From Hungatella sp. UBA3048 (lineage in GTDB: Bacteria; Bacillota; Clostridia; Lachnospirales; Lachnospiraceae), in contig DFCS01000044.1 of assembly GCA_002367105.1 (NCBI GenBank), forward strand, positions 248,124 through 312,123: 64,000 nucleotides of DNA. The letters run 5' to 3'. Below are positions 43,979-54,139 of this stretch, piece after piece. The translations under genes were made by a program, and so were the position numbers. Position 1 is the first letter of the stretch, and each line of letters opens with the position of its first letter. The notes under the pieces were generated by a model. The model did not search any database. It worked only from the letters and a program-made list of their open reading frames with translations, and was not told the origin of the DNA.

Positions 43979-45418
43979 ATGAGAATAAAGGATGATTTTT
44001 TATGGGGCGGCAGCATTGCCGCCCACCAATGCGAAGGTGCTTATGATGAGGGACATAAAGGTTTAGGGATCATGGATCTTGTGACAGTGGGAGCCTATGG
44101 AAAACCAAGGGAAATCCATAAACAGTTATCCGGATCTGCCCATTATCCTTCTCATCAGGGAATTGATTTTTATCACAGATACAAAGAGGATATTGCTCTT
44201 TTTGCAGAAATGGGTTTTAAAGCCTTGAGGCTATCCATTGACTGGTCGAGAATTTATCCCAATGGAGATGAGGAAATCCCAAATCAGGAAGGAATCCGCT
44301 TCTATCAAAATGTTGTGGATGAATTAATAAAATATGGAATAGAGCCTATTGTAACGTTGTATCATTTTGAAATGCCTGTTCATTTGGTAAAGACCTACGG
44401 TTCCTGGGTGAATAGAATGATTATTGATAATTATTTAACATTTTGTCGGACAATGTTTGAAGCATTGAAAGGAAAAGTAAGATATTGGGTCACTTTTAAT
44501 GAAATGAACCATCTTGATCCTCAAACAGAAGCAAGTGATATCTTTACCTATATTATTGCCGGATTAAAATACTCTGAATTGGAGAATGAAAAGCAGACCC
44601 TTGCGACAATCGGTTACAACATGACTCTTGCAAGCTGTCTGGCGGTTAAGCTAGGTCATACCGTAGACCCGCTCAACCAGATCGGATGCGTGTTTGGAAT
44701 CGAACCGGTTTATCCTGTCGATTGCAATCCAATCAATGTGATGAATGCGTTTAAGCAAATGGACCGGGATTTTTATCAGATTGACGCCATGTGCAACGGC
44801 CTGTTTCCGGCTTATAAAATCCAGGAATACCAATCTCAAGGAATCGAAATTGCTGTCAGCGAGGAAGATAGCCAGGCTTTTCGTGATGGAACCATTGATT
44901 TCATAGGGATGAATTATTACGCATCGTCAGTTGCCGAATATGAAGGGGCAGAAGAAGGAAAAAGTGCCCTGTTTGGCGGCTTGCAAAATCCCTATTTGGA
45001 AACAAGCAAATGGGGCTGGACCATTGACCCTGTGGGCCTTCGGTATTTACTAAATTATACTTACCGGAAATATGGGACTCCGATTATTGTTACGGAAAAT
45101 GGACTTGGTGCTGTAGACCAATTAACGGAAGACAGGAAAATCCATGATGAATACCGCATTGATTATTTGAAAAAACACATTACCCAGCTAAAAAAAGCAG
45201 TTGAAATTGATCAGGTAGATTGCTTTGGCTATTTGACATGGGCACCAATTGACCTGGTCAGTGCTACAACAGGACAAATGAGTAAGCGTTATGGATTTGT
45301 TTTCGTTGATCTTAATGATCATGGGGAAGGAACCATGGAGCGGTTGAAAAAAGATTCCTTTGAATGGTTTAAACGAGTAATTGAAACAAATGGAGAAAAT
45401 CTGGATCCGGTAAATTAA
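43979..45418 (+). CDS. bglA: Glycoside hydrolase family 1, 6-phospho-beta-glucosidase
   Basis: The 479-residue enzyme starts DDFLWGGSIAAHQCEGAYDE, has the acid/base glutamate in VTFNEMNHL and the nucleophile in PIIVTENGLGAVD. The C-terminal LVSATTGQMSKRYGFVFVD segment, with Ser and Lys in the phosphate-binding region, fits the 6-phospho type. It would hydrolyse the phosphorylated glucosides delivered by the EIIBCA permease. Last gene of the operon; a terminator follows. Confidence 0.93.
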   Translation: MRIKDDFLWGGSIAAHQCEGAYDEGHKGLGIMDLVTVGAYGKPREIHKQLSGSAHYPSHQGIDFYHRYKEDIALFAEMGFKALRLSIDWSRIYPNGDEEIPNQEGIRFYQNVVDELIKYGIEPIVTLYHFEMPVHLVKTYGSWVNRMIIDNYLTFCRTMFEALKGKVRYWVTFNEMNHLDPQTEASDIFTYIIAGLKYSELENEKQTLATIGYNMTLASCLAVKLGHTVDPLNQIGCVFGIEPVYPVDCNPINVMNAFKQMDRDFYQIDAMCNGLFPAYKIQEYQSQGIEIAVSEEDSQAFRDGTIDFIGMNYYASSVAEYEGAEEGKSALFGGLQNPYLETSKWGWTIDPVGLRYLLNYTYRKYGTPIIVTENGLGAVDQLTEDRKIHDEYRIDYLKKHITQLKKAVEIDQVDCFGYLTWAPIDLVSATTGQMSKRYGFVFVDLNDHGEGTMERLKKDSFEWFKRVIETNGENLDPVN

Positions 45419-45448
45419 ACGTATCATTTTCCAACTGAATAATCATAG

Positions 45449-45500
45449 AAGAGCCGCTGCAAAACAGGGAAGCAATCACCGGTTGGGCAGCGGTTCTTTT
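45449..45500 (+). terminator. Terminator of the beta-glucoside operon
   Basis: GAGCCGCTGC (45451-45460) pairs with GCAGCGGTTC (45487-45496; one G-U) and is followed by TTTT. Confidence 0.8.
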
Positions 45501-45554
45501 CCATATTACTGCTTACTTTAAGGGTGCTTCCAATGGAAAAGCCGATTTTGTTAT

Positions 45555-45582
45555 TTGCAATAAAAGGTATTTATGATATAAT
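45555..45582 (+). promoter_or_regulatory. Promoter of the miaB-mutS-mutL-miaA operon
   Basis: TTGCAA (45555-45560), a 16-base spacer and TATAAT (45577-45582), about 35 bases before miaB. Confidence 0.75.
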
Positions 45583-45616
45583 GGGAAAACCGAATAAAAA
45601 TTAAGAGGTTATACAA

Positions 45617-47065
45617 ATGGATTATATAAATATGACTTATGAGGAAATCCTCAGCCAGGCACCAAAGGAAGAGCCGGCAAGACAGTACTATTTTATAGAG
45701 CGTTACCGGGATATTCTGGATCAATTAAAGGAATCATCGGGGAAAGAACAATTTACTTTTCACATCGCTACCTTCGGTTGCCAGATGAACTCCAGGGATT
45801 CCGAAAAACTTCAGGGAATTTTAGAAGCAATTGGCTTTGTGGAAACAGATACAGAAGATGCAGACTTTGTTCTATATAATACCTGTACGGTCAGAGAAAA
45901 TGCCAATGACAGAGTCTATGGTCGTCTTGGATATTTAAACAGCTTAAAAAAGAAAAACCCTCACATGATGATCGCTCTCTGTGGCTGCATGATGCAGGAA
46001 GAAAAAGTAGTTGCCAAAATTAAGAAGAGCTACCGCTTTGTGGATATTATATTCGGTACTCACAACATTTTTAAACTGGCTGAGCTAATGTTTGAACGCC
46101 TGGAAGAAAAAAAGATGGTCGTAGACATCTGGGAAGGAACGGACCGGATTGTGGAGGATCTCCCTACGGACCGGAAGTACCCTTTTAAATCCGGCGTTAA
46201 TATTATGTTTGGCTGCAACAATTTCTGCAGCTACTGCATCGTGCCCTATGTGCGGGGCAGGGAGCGGAGCCGCAGCCCAAAAGACATCCTGGAAGAGGTA
46301 AAACAGCTTGCAGATGACGGCGTTGTGGAGATCATGCTTTTGGGACAGAATGTTAACTCCTATGGAAAAAACCTGGAAACACCCGTAAGCTTTGCAGAGC
46401 TTCTGACCCAGATCGACAAGGTGGAGGGCCTGGAGCGGATTCGCTTTATGACTTCTCATCCGAAGGATTTATCAGATGATCTGATCGAAGCCATGAAAAA
46501 TTCCAAAAAGGTTTGCACCCATCTTCACCTGCCTCTTCAGTCAGGCAGCAGCCGTATTTTAAAGGTCATGAACCGGAAATACACCAAGGAACAGTATCTG
46601 GAGCTTGTAGAAAAAATCCGGACAGCCATGCCGGATATTTCACTGACCACAGATATTATTGTAGGTTTCCCCGGAGAGACGGAAGAGGATTTTAACGAAA
46701 CCCTTGAAGTGGTGAAAAAGGTACGTTTTGACAGTGCCTTTACCTTTATCTACTCCAAGCGTACCGGTACGCCGGCGGCTAATATGGAAGAGCAGGTACC
46801 GGAAGACGTGGTAAAGAACCGCTTTGACCGTCTGCTGGCTGAAGTCCAGAAAATCTCTTCCGAGGTCTGCGGAAGAGAGGAACACACCGTACAGAAGGTA
46901 CTTGCAGAAGAGGTGAATGATCATGAGGAAGGTCTTTTGACCGGACGCTTGAGCAATAACACTACTGTTCATTTTAAAGGGGATTCTTCTCTTATTGGAA
47001 AAATCGTGGACGTATATCTGGATGAATCCAGAGGATTTTACTACATGGGAACTTTAAGACCATAA
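45617..47065 (+). CDS. miaB: tRNA-2-methylthio-N6-dimethylallyladenosine synthase
   Basis: This radical SAM methylthiotransferase modifies A37 of certain tRNAs after MiaA has acted. The 482-residue protein has the N-terminal UPF0004 domain with cysteines (ATFGCQMNSRDSE, NTCTVRENA, ALCGCMMQEEK), the radical SAM motif C-x3-C-x2-C in GCNNFCSYCIVPYVRGRE, and a C-terminal TRAM domain. It starts the miaB-mutS-mutL-miaA operon, a known arrangement; miaA is three genes downstream. Confidence 0.96.
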   Translation: MDYINMTYEEILSQAPKEEPARQYYFIERYRDILDQLKESSGKEQFTFHIATFGCQMNSRDSEKLQGILEAIGFVETDTEDADFVLYNTCTVRENANDRVYGRLGYLNSLKKKNPHMMIALCGCMMQEEKVVAKIKKSYRFVDIIFGTHNIFKLAELMFERLEEKKMVVDIWEGTDRIVEDLPTDRKYPFKSGVNIMFGCNNFCSYCIVPYVRGRERSRSPKDILEEVKQLADDGVVEIMLLGQNVNSYGKNLETPVSFAELLTQIDKVEGLERIRFMTSHPKDLSDDLIEAMKNSKKVCTHLHLPLQSGSSRILKVMNRKYTKEQYLELVEKIRTAMPDISLTTDIIVGFPGETEEDFNETLEVVKKVRFDSAFTFIYSKRTGTPAANMEEQVPEDVVKNRFDRLLAEVQKISSEVCGREEHTVQKVLAEEVNDHEEGLLTGRLSNNTTVHFKGDSSLIGKIVDVYLDESRGFYYMGTLRP

Positions 47066-47091
47066 ACAGAAGAAAAAGGAAGTGAAAGAGC

Positions 47092-49746
47092 ATGGCTGGA
47101 CTGTCACCAATGATGACCCATTACATGGAAACAAAGAAGGAGTACCCGGACTGTATCCTGTTTTACAGGCTGGGGGACTTTTACGAAATGTTTTTTGATG
47201 ATGCGGTTACCGTATCAAGAGAGCTGGAAATCACCTTGACCGGAAAAGAATGCGGACTGGAGGAACGGGCGCCTATGTGCGGCGTTCCTTATCATGCCGT
47301 TGATACATATTTAAACCGTCTTGTCCAGAAAGGCTTTAAAGTTGCCATCGCCGAGCAGATGGAAGACCCCAGGCTTGCCAAAGGCCTGGTAAAACGGGAG
47401 GTTATCCGTGTGGTAACACCTGGAACCATCACAAGCGCACAGGCTCTTGATGAAACAAAAAATAACTACCTGATGGGAATCGTCTATATCGGCGAAACCT
47501 TTGGGGTCGCAGTTGCGGATATCAGCACCGGCGATTTTCTTGTAACAGAGGTAGAGTCGGAGCGGGAGCTTATGGATGAGATCAATAAGTTTACCCCCTC
47601 CGAAATCATCTGCAACGAAGCATTTTATGTTTCGGGAGTGGATGTAGAAGAAATAAAGAACCGTCACCAAGCGGTTATTTCATCTCTGGATCATCATTTC
47701 TTTTCCGATGAAGTCTGCCGGAAAATTCTAAAAGAACACTTCAAGGTAGGCGCACTCACAGGACTCGGGCTGGAAGATTATGACACCGGAGTCATAGCTG
47801 CCGGGGCAGTTATGGAGTATATGTACGAGACCCAGAAGAACAGCCTTTCCCATATAACAACCATTACCCCTTATTCCACTGGGCAATTCATGATTATTGA
47901 CACCTCTACCAGGCGGAATCTGGAGCTTTTGGAGACATTAAGGGAAAAGCAGAAGCGCGGAAGCCTTCTCTGGGTTCTGGACCGGACGAAAACAGCCATG
48001 GGTGCCAGAATGCTGCGCACCTACATAGAGCAGCCTTTAATCCATAAATCAGAGATCATAAAACGCCAGAATGCCATTGAAGAGCTGAATATGAATTTCA
48101 TATCAAGGGAAGAGATCTGTGAATATTTAAATCCGATTTATGACCTGGAACGTCTGATCGGACGGATCAGTTATAAGACAGCCAATCCCAGAGATATGAT
48201 CGCTTTTAAAAGCTCCTTAGAGATGCTTCCCCATATCAAGAATCTTTTGGCGGAATTCACCAGTGAGATGCTCACGGACTTGTGGGGGGAACTGGATCCC
48301 TTAGAGGATGTCATGGAATTGATTGGCCGTGCCATTATCGATGATCCGCCTGTTACCTTAAGAGACGGCGGGATCATTAAGGATGGCTTTCATGAAGAAG
48401 CCGATAAGCTGAGAAGTGCCAAAACAGAGGGTAAGAACTGGCTTGCTGATTTGGAATTACGGGAAAAAGAAAAAACAGGAATCAAGAACCTGAAAGTAAA
48501 ATTCAATAAGGTATTCGGCTATTATTTTGAAGTGACCAATTCTTTTAAGGATCTTGTACCCGATTACTTTATTCGTAAACAAACTCTTGCCAATGCAGAG
48601 CGTTACACCACCGACGAGTTAAAAGAACTTGAAAATGTGATACTGGGAGCTGAGGACAAGCTGTTTTCTCTGGAATACAGTTTATTTTGTCAGGTCCGGG
48701 ATTCGGTGGCGGACCAGGTTCTCCGGATTCAAAAGACTGCCAGAGCCATTGCAGGAATCGATGTCCTGGCCTCTTTATCCTCTGTTGCCACAAGGAACAA
48801 CTATGTAAAGCCTCAGGTCAATGAAAAGGGACTCATCGACATTAAGAACGGACGCCATCCGGTAGTGGAAAAAATGATGCGGGATGATTTATTTGTTTCC
48901 AATGATACCTATCTGGACAATGGGAAAAACCGGGTTTCCATCATCACCGGACCGAATATGGCAGGAAAGTCCACCTACATGCGCCAGACTGCGTTAATTG
49001 TCCTGATGGCCCAGATCGGAAGCTTTGTTCCTGCAGAGGAAGCAAGCATAGGAATCTGCGACCGGATTTTCACCAGGGTAGGTGCATCCGATGATCTGGC
49101 TTCCGGCCAGAGTACCTTCATGGTGGAGATGACGGAGGTAGCCAATATCCTTCGGAACGCCACGAAAAACAGTCTGATTGTCTTAGATGAAATCGGCCGC
49201 GGTACCAGCACCTTTGACGGACTCAGCATTGCCTGGGCCGTGGTAGAACACATCAGCAATCCTAAAATCCTGGGAGCAAAAACCCTGTTTGCGACCCACT
49301 ATCATGAACTGACTGAACTGGAAGGAACCATGAGCGGGGTGAATAATTACTGCATTGCAGTAAAAGAACAGGGTGATGACATTGTTTTCTTAAGAAAGAT
49401 CATAAAGGGCGGGGCCGATAAGAGCTACGGCATACAGGTAGCTAAGCTGGCCGGCGTCCCGGACACCGTCATTGCCAGGGCCAAAGAGTTGTTGGAAGAA
49501 TTAAGAGATGCGGACATTACAGCCAAAGCCAGGGAAATTGCCGAAATCAACTCCAATATTACCCAGAGAAAGGCTGTTCCTAAGCCCGACGAGGTGGATT
49601 TACAGCAGATGTCTCTCTTTGATACCGTAAAGGATGATGATATCATCAAGGAATTGGGCGATTTAGAGCTGGGCAACATGACTCCCATTGACGCGCTCAA
49701 TACCCTGTACTGTCTGCAGACAAAACTAAAGAACCGTTGGCAGTAG
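47092..49746 (+). CDS. mutS: DNA mismatch repair protein MutS
   Basis: The 884-residue protein has the mismatch-binding F-x-E motif in YRLGDFYEMFFDDA near the N-terminus, the connector, lever and clamp domains, and the ATPase with Walker A GPNMAGKSTYMRQTA, LVLDEIGRGTSTFDG-type Walker B (IVLDEIGRGTSTFDG) and FATHYHEL. It is a MutS1-type repair protein that recruits MutL, encoded next. 26 bases separate it from miaB; repeat copy B lies after its stop. Confidence 0.97.
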   Translation: MAGLSPMMTHYMETKKEYPDCILFYRLGDFYEMFFDDAVTVSRELEITLTGKECGLEERAPMCGVPYHAVDTYLNRLVQKGFKVAIAEQMEDPRLAKGLVKREVIRVVTPGTITSAQALDETKNNYLMGIVYIGETFGVAVADISTGDFLVTEVESERELMDEINKFTPSEIICNEAFYVSGVDVEEIKNRHQAVISSLDHHFFSDEVCRKILKEHFKVGALTGLGLEDYDTGVIAAGAVMEYMYETQKNSLSHITTITPYSTGQFMIIDTSTRRNLELLETLREKQKRGSLLWVLDRTKTAMGARMLRTYIEQPLIHKSEIIKRQNAIEELNMNFISREEICEYLNPIYDLERLIGRISYKTANPRDMIAFKSSLEMLPHIKNLLAEFTSEMLTDLWGELDPLEDVMELIGRAIIDDPPVTLRDGGIIKDGFHEEADKLRSAKTEGKNWLADLELREKEKTGIKNLKVKFNKVFGYYFEVTNSFKDLVPDYFIRKQTLANAERYTTDELKELENVILGAEDKLFSLEYSLFCQVRDSVADQVLRIQKTARAIAGIDVLASLSSVATRNNYVKPQVNEKGLIDIKNGRHPVVEKMMRDDLFVSNDTYLDNGKNRVSIITGPNMAGKSTYMRQTALIVLMAQIGSFVPAEEASIGICDRIFTRVGASDDLASGQSTFMVEMTEVANILRNATKNSLIVLDEIGRGTSTFDGLSIAWAVVEHISNPKILGAKTLFATHYHELTELEGTMSGVNNYCIAVKEQGDDIVFLRKIIKGGADKSYGIQVAKLAGVPDTVIARAKELLEELRDADITAKAREIAEINSNITQRKAVPKPDEVDLQQMSLFDTVKDDDIIKELGDLELGNMTPIDALNTLYCLQTKLKNRWQ

Positions 49747-49751
49747 GATAT

Positions 49752-49790
49752 CACCTTGCGGGCATACCTTTATGCCCAAAAAGCGTGGGC
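49752..49790 (+). repeat. Intergenic palindromic repeat, copy B (mutS-mutL)
   Basis: A 39-base unit of the same length as copy C (56138-56176), with 33 identical positions. It forms GGGCATA-CCTT-TATGCCC (49760-49777) or, alternatively, GCCC (49774-49777) with GGGC (49787-49790). The C-G pair of this second stem is T-A in copy C. Confidence 0.7.
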
Positions 49791-49815
49791 GAACAAGTGG
49801 AAAGGAGCAGGTGCC

Positions 49816-51735
49816 ATGCCGAATATAACTGTACTGGATCAGAATACCATCAACAAAATAGCGGCGGGAGAGGTCATCGAACGTCCGGCCTCCGTTGTTA
49901 AGGAGCTCTTGGAAAACGCCATCGATGCCAAATCCACCGCAGTTACCGTGGAGATCAAAGAAGGGGGAACCTCCTTTATCCGGGTGACCGACAATGGCTG
50001 CGGGATTCCCAAAGAGGAAGTCCCTCTGGCATTTCTGCGTCATTCTACAAGCAAGATCAAATCAGTAGAGGATCTGTTTACCATTTCCTCTCTTGGATTC
50101 CGGGGAGAAGCTCTTGCAAGTATAGCCGCTGTCTCTCAGGTGGAGCTGATTACTAAGACCAGCGTCGGGCTTACCGGTACCAGATTTCAGATTGAGGGTG
50201 GTGAAGAGCGGTCCCTGGAAGAGATCGGAGCGCCTGAAGGAACCACTTTTATCGCCAGAAACTTATTTTACAATACTCCGGCCAGGAAGAAGTTTTTAAA
50301 AACTCCTTCCACGGAAGGTGCTCATGTGGCTGAGCTGGTGGAAAAGCTGGCTCTGTCTCATCCGGAAGTATCCATCCGCTTTATCCAGAATAACCAGAAC
50401 AAGCTTCACACTTCCGGAAATCACAACTTAAAGGATATTGTATACACAGTATTTGGCAGGGAAATCGCATCAAACCTTTTGGAGGTTACGGTGAATAAGC
50501 CTCAGGTTTCCATCCATGGCTACATCGGAAAGCCGGTGATCGCCAGAGGCAACCGAAATTATGAAAACTATTTCATCAATGGCAGGTATATAAAAAGCAG
50601 CATTATTTCCAGGGCTATAGAAGAAGCCTACCGGCCATTTATGATGCAGCATAAATATCCCTTTACCATGCTTCATTTCTCCATTGAATCGGAGATGCTT
50701 GATGTAAATGTCCACCCCACCAAGATGGAGCTTCGGTTCCGGGATGGGGAAATGGTCTATCATTTGGTTTATCAGGCAGTATCAAGCGCTTTGGCCCACA
50801 AAGAACTGATCCCTGAGGTGGAGTTAGAGAAAAAGGAAGAGGTAAAGCAGAACTTTTCCGAAAAAAAGCACGAGCCCAGCCCAGAGCCTTTTGAAAGACG
50901 CAGGCTTATGGCTATGGAGCAGCAGGCTGCCGCAGTAGAAAAGAAAGATTCGGCCTATGCTTTTCCTAAAAGATTAACTCCGCCTCAGCCTTCCTTTGTA
51001 AAGGAAAGGGATGATCTGGCGGATAACTGGTTAAAACCTCAGGCCCCAGCCATGGAAAAGCTGCCGGAAGCACCAACGAAGGATGAGGTTCCCAAAAGGG
51101 AAAAGGGACCGGAACAGCTGGATTTGTTTGACGGTAAACTTCTGGAACCAAAGGCCAGGTCCATGCACAAGCTCATTGGACAGCTGTTTGATACTTATTG
51201 GCTGGTTGAATTTAATGAACAGCTTTTTATTATTGACCAACATGCTGCCCATGAAAAGGTTTTATATGAAAAAACCATGGGAACACTTAAGACGATGGAA
51301 TATATTTCCCAGCTGGTAAGTCCTCCCATTATCCTGACTTTAAACCAGAATGAAGAAATATTATTAAAACGCCATTTAAAGTATTTTACAGATATGGGCT
51401 TTGAAATCGAACCCTTTGGCGGCAGGGAATATGCGGTCAGAGGAGTTCCGGCCAACCTTTTTTCCATTGCCAAAAAAGGACTTCTGATAGAGATGATCGA
51501 TGGGTTGTCAGAGGATGGCTCATCCCATAACCCGGATATGATTTATGAACGGGTCGCATCCTTATCCTGCAAGGCAGCGGTTAAAGGAGGACATCGCTTA
51601 TCAGCAGCGGAAGCAAACGAGCTTATTGACCAGCTTTTAAGCCTGGAAAATCCTTATGCCTGCCCTCACGGAAGGCCAACGATCATTTCCATGAGCAAAT
51701 ATGAGTTAGAAAAGAAATTTAAGAGGATCGTGTGA
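49816..51735 (+). CDS. mutL: DNA mismatch repair protein MutL (endonuclease type)
   Basis: The 639-residue protein has the N-terminal GHKL ATPase (VIERPASVVKELLENAIDA, DNGCGIPKEE, SLGFRGEAL), a variable linker (about 335-440), and a C-terminal domain with the metal-binding endonuclease motif IIDQHAAHEKVLYE and ACPHGRPT. It nicks the strand after MutS signals. The start at 49816 has AAAGGAG; an upstream in-frame codon at 49756 lies inside the repeat element. Its stop overlaps miaA (TGATG). Confidence 0.96.
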   Translation: MPNITVLDQNTINKIAAGEVIERPASVVKELLENAIDAKSTAVTVEIKEGGTSFIRVTDNGCGIPKEEVPLAFLRHSTSKIKSVEDLFTISSLGFRGEALASIAAVSQVELITKTSVGLTGTRFQIEGGEERSLEEIGAPEGTTFIARNLFYNTPARKKFLKTPSTEGAHVAELVEKLALSHPEVSIRFIQNNQNKLHTSGNHNLKDIVYTVFGREIASNLLEVTVNKPQVSIHGYIGKPVIARGNRNYENYFINGRYIKSSIISRAIEEAYRPFMMQHKYPFTMLHFSIESEMLDVNVHPTKMELRFRDGEMVYHLVYQAVSSALAHKELIPEVELEKKEEVKQNFSEKKHEPSPEPFERRRLMAMEQQAAAVEKKDSAYAFPKRLTPPQPSFVKERDDLADNWLKPQAPAMEKLPEAPTKDEVPKREKGPEQLDLFDGKLLEPKARSMHKLIGQLFDTYWLVEFNEQLFIIDQHAAHEKVLYEKTMGTLKTMEYISQLVSPPIILTLNQNEEILLKRHLKYFTDMGFEIEPFGGREYAVRGVPANLFSIAKKGLLIEMIDGLSEDGSSHNPDMIYERVASLSCKAAVKGGHRLSAAEANELIDQLLSLENPYACPHGRPTIISMSKYELEKKFKRIV

Positions 51736-52697
51736 TGAGACCGCTGATTATTATTACCGGGCCGACGGCAGTGGGAAAGACCGCTTTGTCGGTCCGTCTT
51801 GCGAAGGCAATCGGGGGAGAAATTATAAGTGCTGATTCCATGCAGGTATACCGCCATATGGATATCGGTTCTGCAAAGATCAAAAAAGAAGAAATGGACG
51901 GAGTTCCTCATTATCTGATCGATGTCCTTGATCCGGAAGAGGAATTTAATGTGACAGTTTTTCAGAAGATGGCGAAAGAGGCCGTGGAAGAGATTTATTC
52001 CCATGGTCATATTCCCATTGTGGCCGGCGGAACCGGTTTTTATATCCAGGCTCTTCTTAATGATATTGATTTTACGGAAAATGGAGAAGACACCTCCATA
52101 CGTATGGAACTGGAAAAACTGGGTCAGGAGAGGGGAGCAGAGTTTCTCCATAGCCTTCTTCGGGACATTGACCCGGATTCCGCGGACGAGATCCATGAAA
52201 ATAATATGAAACGGGTAATCCGGGCAATTGAATATTACCGGCAGACCGGTGAACGGATCTCGGAGCACAACAAACGGGAAAGACAAAAGAAGTCTCCTTA
52301 TGATTTCCTCTATTATGTAGTAAATACAGACCGGGCCTGCCTTTATGAACGAATTGACCGGCGTGTGGACTTAATGCTTGAGCAGGGGCTTGTGGATGAG
52401 GTAATGCGCTTAAAGGATATGGGCTTAACCAGGGACATGGTTTCTATGCAGGGCCTTGGGTATAAGGAAATCCTGGATTATTTGCAGGGGATATATACAC
52501 TGGAAGAGGCCATTTATGTTTTAAAGCGGGACACCAGGCATTTTGCAAAACGACAGATCACCTGGTTTAAACGGGAATGTGATGTTAAATGGCTGGATCT
52601 TCCGTATTTTAACAATGACCTGGATCAGGTGCTTATAAAAATGTTGCAGGACATAAATGAGATGTACGAATTGGAGAATAATAAACAATGGAAATAA
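51735..52697 (+). CDS. miaA: tRNA dimethylallyltransferase
   Basis: MiaA adds a dimethylallyl group to N6 of A37 in tRNAs reading U-starting codons; MiaB then methylthiolates it. The 320-residue protein has the P-loop TGPTAVGKTALSVRLA, SADSMQVYRHMDIGSAK, and the C-terminal TRHFAKRQITWFK segment. Start ATG at 51735 after AAGAGGA; a GTG three bases earlier is unlikely. It overlaps the next gene by 10 bases. Confidence 0.95.
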   Translation: MRPLIIITGPTAVGKTALSVRLAKAIGGEIISADSMQVYRHMDIGSAKIKKEEMDGVPHYLIDVLDPEEEFNVTVFQKMAKEAVEEIYSHGHIPIVAGGTGFYIQALLNDIDFTENGEDTSIRMELEKLGQERGAEFLHSLLRDIDPDSADEIHENNMKRVIRAIEYYRQTGERISEHNKRERQKKSPYDFLYYVVNTDRACLYERIDRRVDLMLEQGLVDEVMRLKDMGLTRDMVSMQGLGYKEILDYLQGIYTLEEAIYVLKRDTRHFAKRQITWFKRECDVKWLDLPYFNNDLDQVLIKMLQDINEMYELENNKQWK

Positions 52698-53968
52698 ATG
52701 AAATGTACGATAGCCTGGGAATCAGCAGACAGGTAATGGATTTCGGGAAAGAAATCGAAGAAGCTTTAAAGAAGCGTTTTAGAGAAATCGATGAAACGGC
52801 CGAATATAATCAGATGAAGGTCATTAAGGCCATGCAGGAAAACCGGGTCAGTGACATCCATTTTGCGGCGACCACGGGCTATGGCTACAACGACTTGGGC
52901 CGTGATACCTTAGAAGCAGTTTATGCCAGTGTATTCCATACGGAAAGCGCTCTTGTAAGACCGAACCTGATCAGCGGCACCCATGCCCTGACCGTTGCCC
53001 TTTCCGGGAATCTCCGTCCAGGGGATGAACTTCTTTCACCTGTGGGAAAGCCCTATGATACCCTGGAAGAAGTGATCGGCATCAGGGACAGTGTAGGCTC
53101 TTTGAAAGAATACGGAGTCGTATACCGGCAGGTTGACCTTCTTGCCGATGGAACCTTTGACTATGAATCCATTGAAAAAGCAGTGAATGAAAAAACGAAG
53201 CTGGTTACTATCCAACGTTCCAAAGGATACGATACCCGTCCAACCTTTTCTGTTTCCCAGATCGGCGAGCTGATCTCTTTTGTGAAAAAGATAAAACCGG
53301 ATGTGATCTGTATGGTTGATAACTGCTACGGGGAATTCGTTGAAAGAATTGAACCGTCTGACGTGGGAGCCGATATGGTGGTAGGCTCTCTCATAAAGAA
53401 TCCAGGAGGTGGCATTGCCCCAATCGGCGGTTACATTGCGGGAAGGGCAGACTGCATTGACCGTGCTTCCTACCGGCTGACAGCACCTGGTCTTGGAAAG
53501 GAAGTCGGAGCCACTCTGGGTCTTAACCAGTCCTTTTTTCAGGGGTTATTTTTATCACCAACCGTAGTGGCGGGGGCCTTAAAGGGCGCTGTATTTGCTG
53601 CCAATGTCTACGAAAAGCTGGGCTTTTCTGTGGTGCCTGACGGTTCCCAGTCCCGCCATGATATCATACAGGCCGTTACTTTCGGGAAACCGGAAGGAGT
53701 CATTGCTTTCTGCCAGGGGATTCAGGCGGCTGCTCCAGTTGACAGCTTTGTTACGCCGGAACCTTGGGATATGCCTGGTTATGACGCCCCTGTCATCATG
53801 GCAGCCGGTGCTTTTGTACAAGGTTCTTCCATTGAGCTGAGTGCGGATGGCCCTATCAAACCGCCTTATGCGGTTTACTTCCAGGGAGGACTTACCTGGT
53901 ACCACGCAAAGCTGGGAATTTTAATGTCAGTACAAAAGCTCTCGGAGGCCGGTCTGATCCGTTTTTGA
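52688..53968 (+). CDS. PLP-dependent methionine gamma-lyase-like protein (YnbB, 'aluminium resistance' family)
   Basis: The 426-residue protein matches the PF06838-type family: HFAATTGYGYNDLGRDTLEA, RPNLISGTHALTVALSGNLR and a likely PLP lysine in VGSLIKNPGGGIAPIGG. Members are annotated as aluminium resistance proteins or methionine gamma-lyases from limited evidence; the reaction here is not known. It often follows miaA in Clostridia, as here, and overlaps miaA by 10 bases. Confidence 0.85.
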   Translation: MEINEMYDSLGISRQVMDFGKEIEEALKKRFREIDETAEYNQMKVIKAMQENRVSDIHFAATTGYGYNDLGRDTLEAVYASVFHTESALVRPNLISGTHALTVALSGNLRPGDELLSPVGKPYDTLEEVIGIRDSVGSLKEYGVVYRQVDLLADGTFDYESIEKAVNEKTKLVTIQRSKGYDTRPTFSVSQIGELISFVKKIKPDVICMVDNCYGEFVERIEPSDVGADMVVGSLIKNPGGGIAPIGGYIAGRADCIDRASYRLTAPGLGKEVGATLGLNQSFFQGLFLSPTVVAGALKGAVFAANVYEKLGFSVVPDGSQSRHDIIQAVTFGKPEGVIAFCQGIQAAAPVDSFVTPEPWDMPGYDAPVIMAAGAFVQGSSIELSADGPIKPPYAVYFQGGLTWYHAKLGILMSVQKLSEAGLIRF

Positions 53969-54056
53969 AAAAATATATTTTTCACAATCGTGTTTACACA
54001 CCAATGGAAGAACATGCTTTTGCACTTTTTCCGTGAAGGCAAATTATAAAAAACGG

Positions 54057-54085
54057 TATACACAACTGCAAAACTATGTTAGAAT
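54057..54085 (+). promoter_or_regulatory. Putative promoter before the DUF4321 gene
   Basis: TATACA (54057-54062), a 17-base spacer and TAGAAT (54080-54085). The -35 is weak. Confidence 0.4.
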
Positions 54086-54139
54086 GATTTGATAGGTATG
54101 GACAATCCTGTCATAAAATCAAAAGGGGTAGCAAAGCAG

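Noticed and set aside
51666..52286. Reverse ORF of 206 codons opposite miaA
   Set aside because: Antisense shadow of a well-conserved gene, with no RBS or recognisable domain.
53960..53990. A/T hairpin after the YnbB gene (TGAAAAA...TTTTTCA)
   Set aside because: The stem is only A-T pairs apart from one and is not followed by a T run, so it was not called a terminator.
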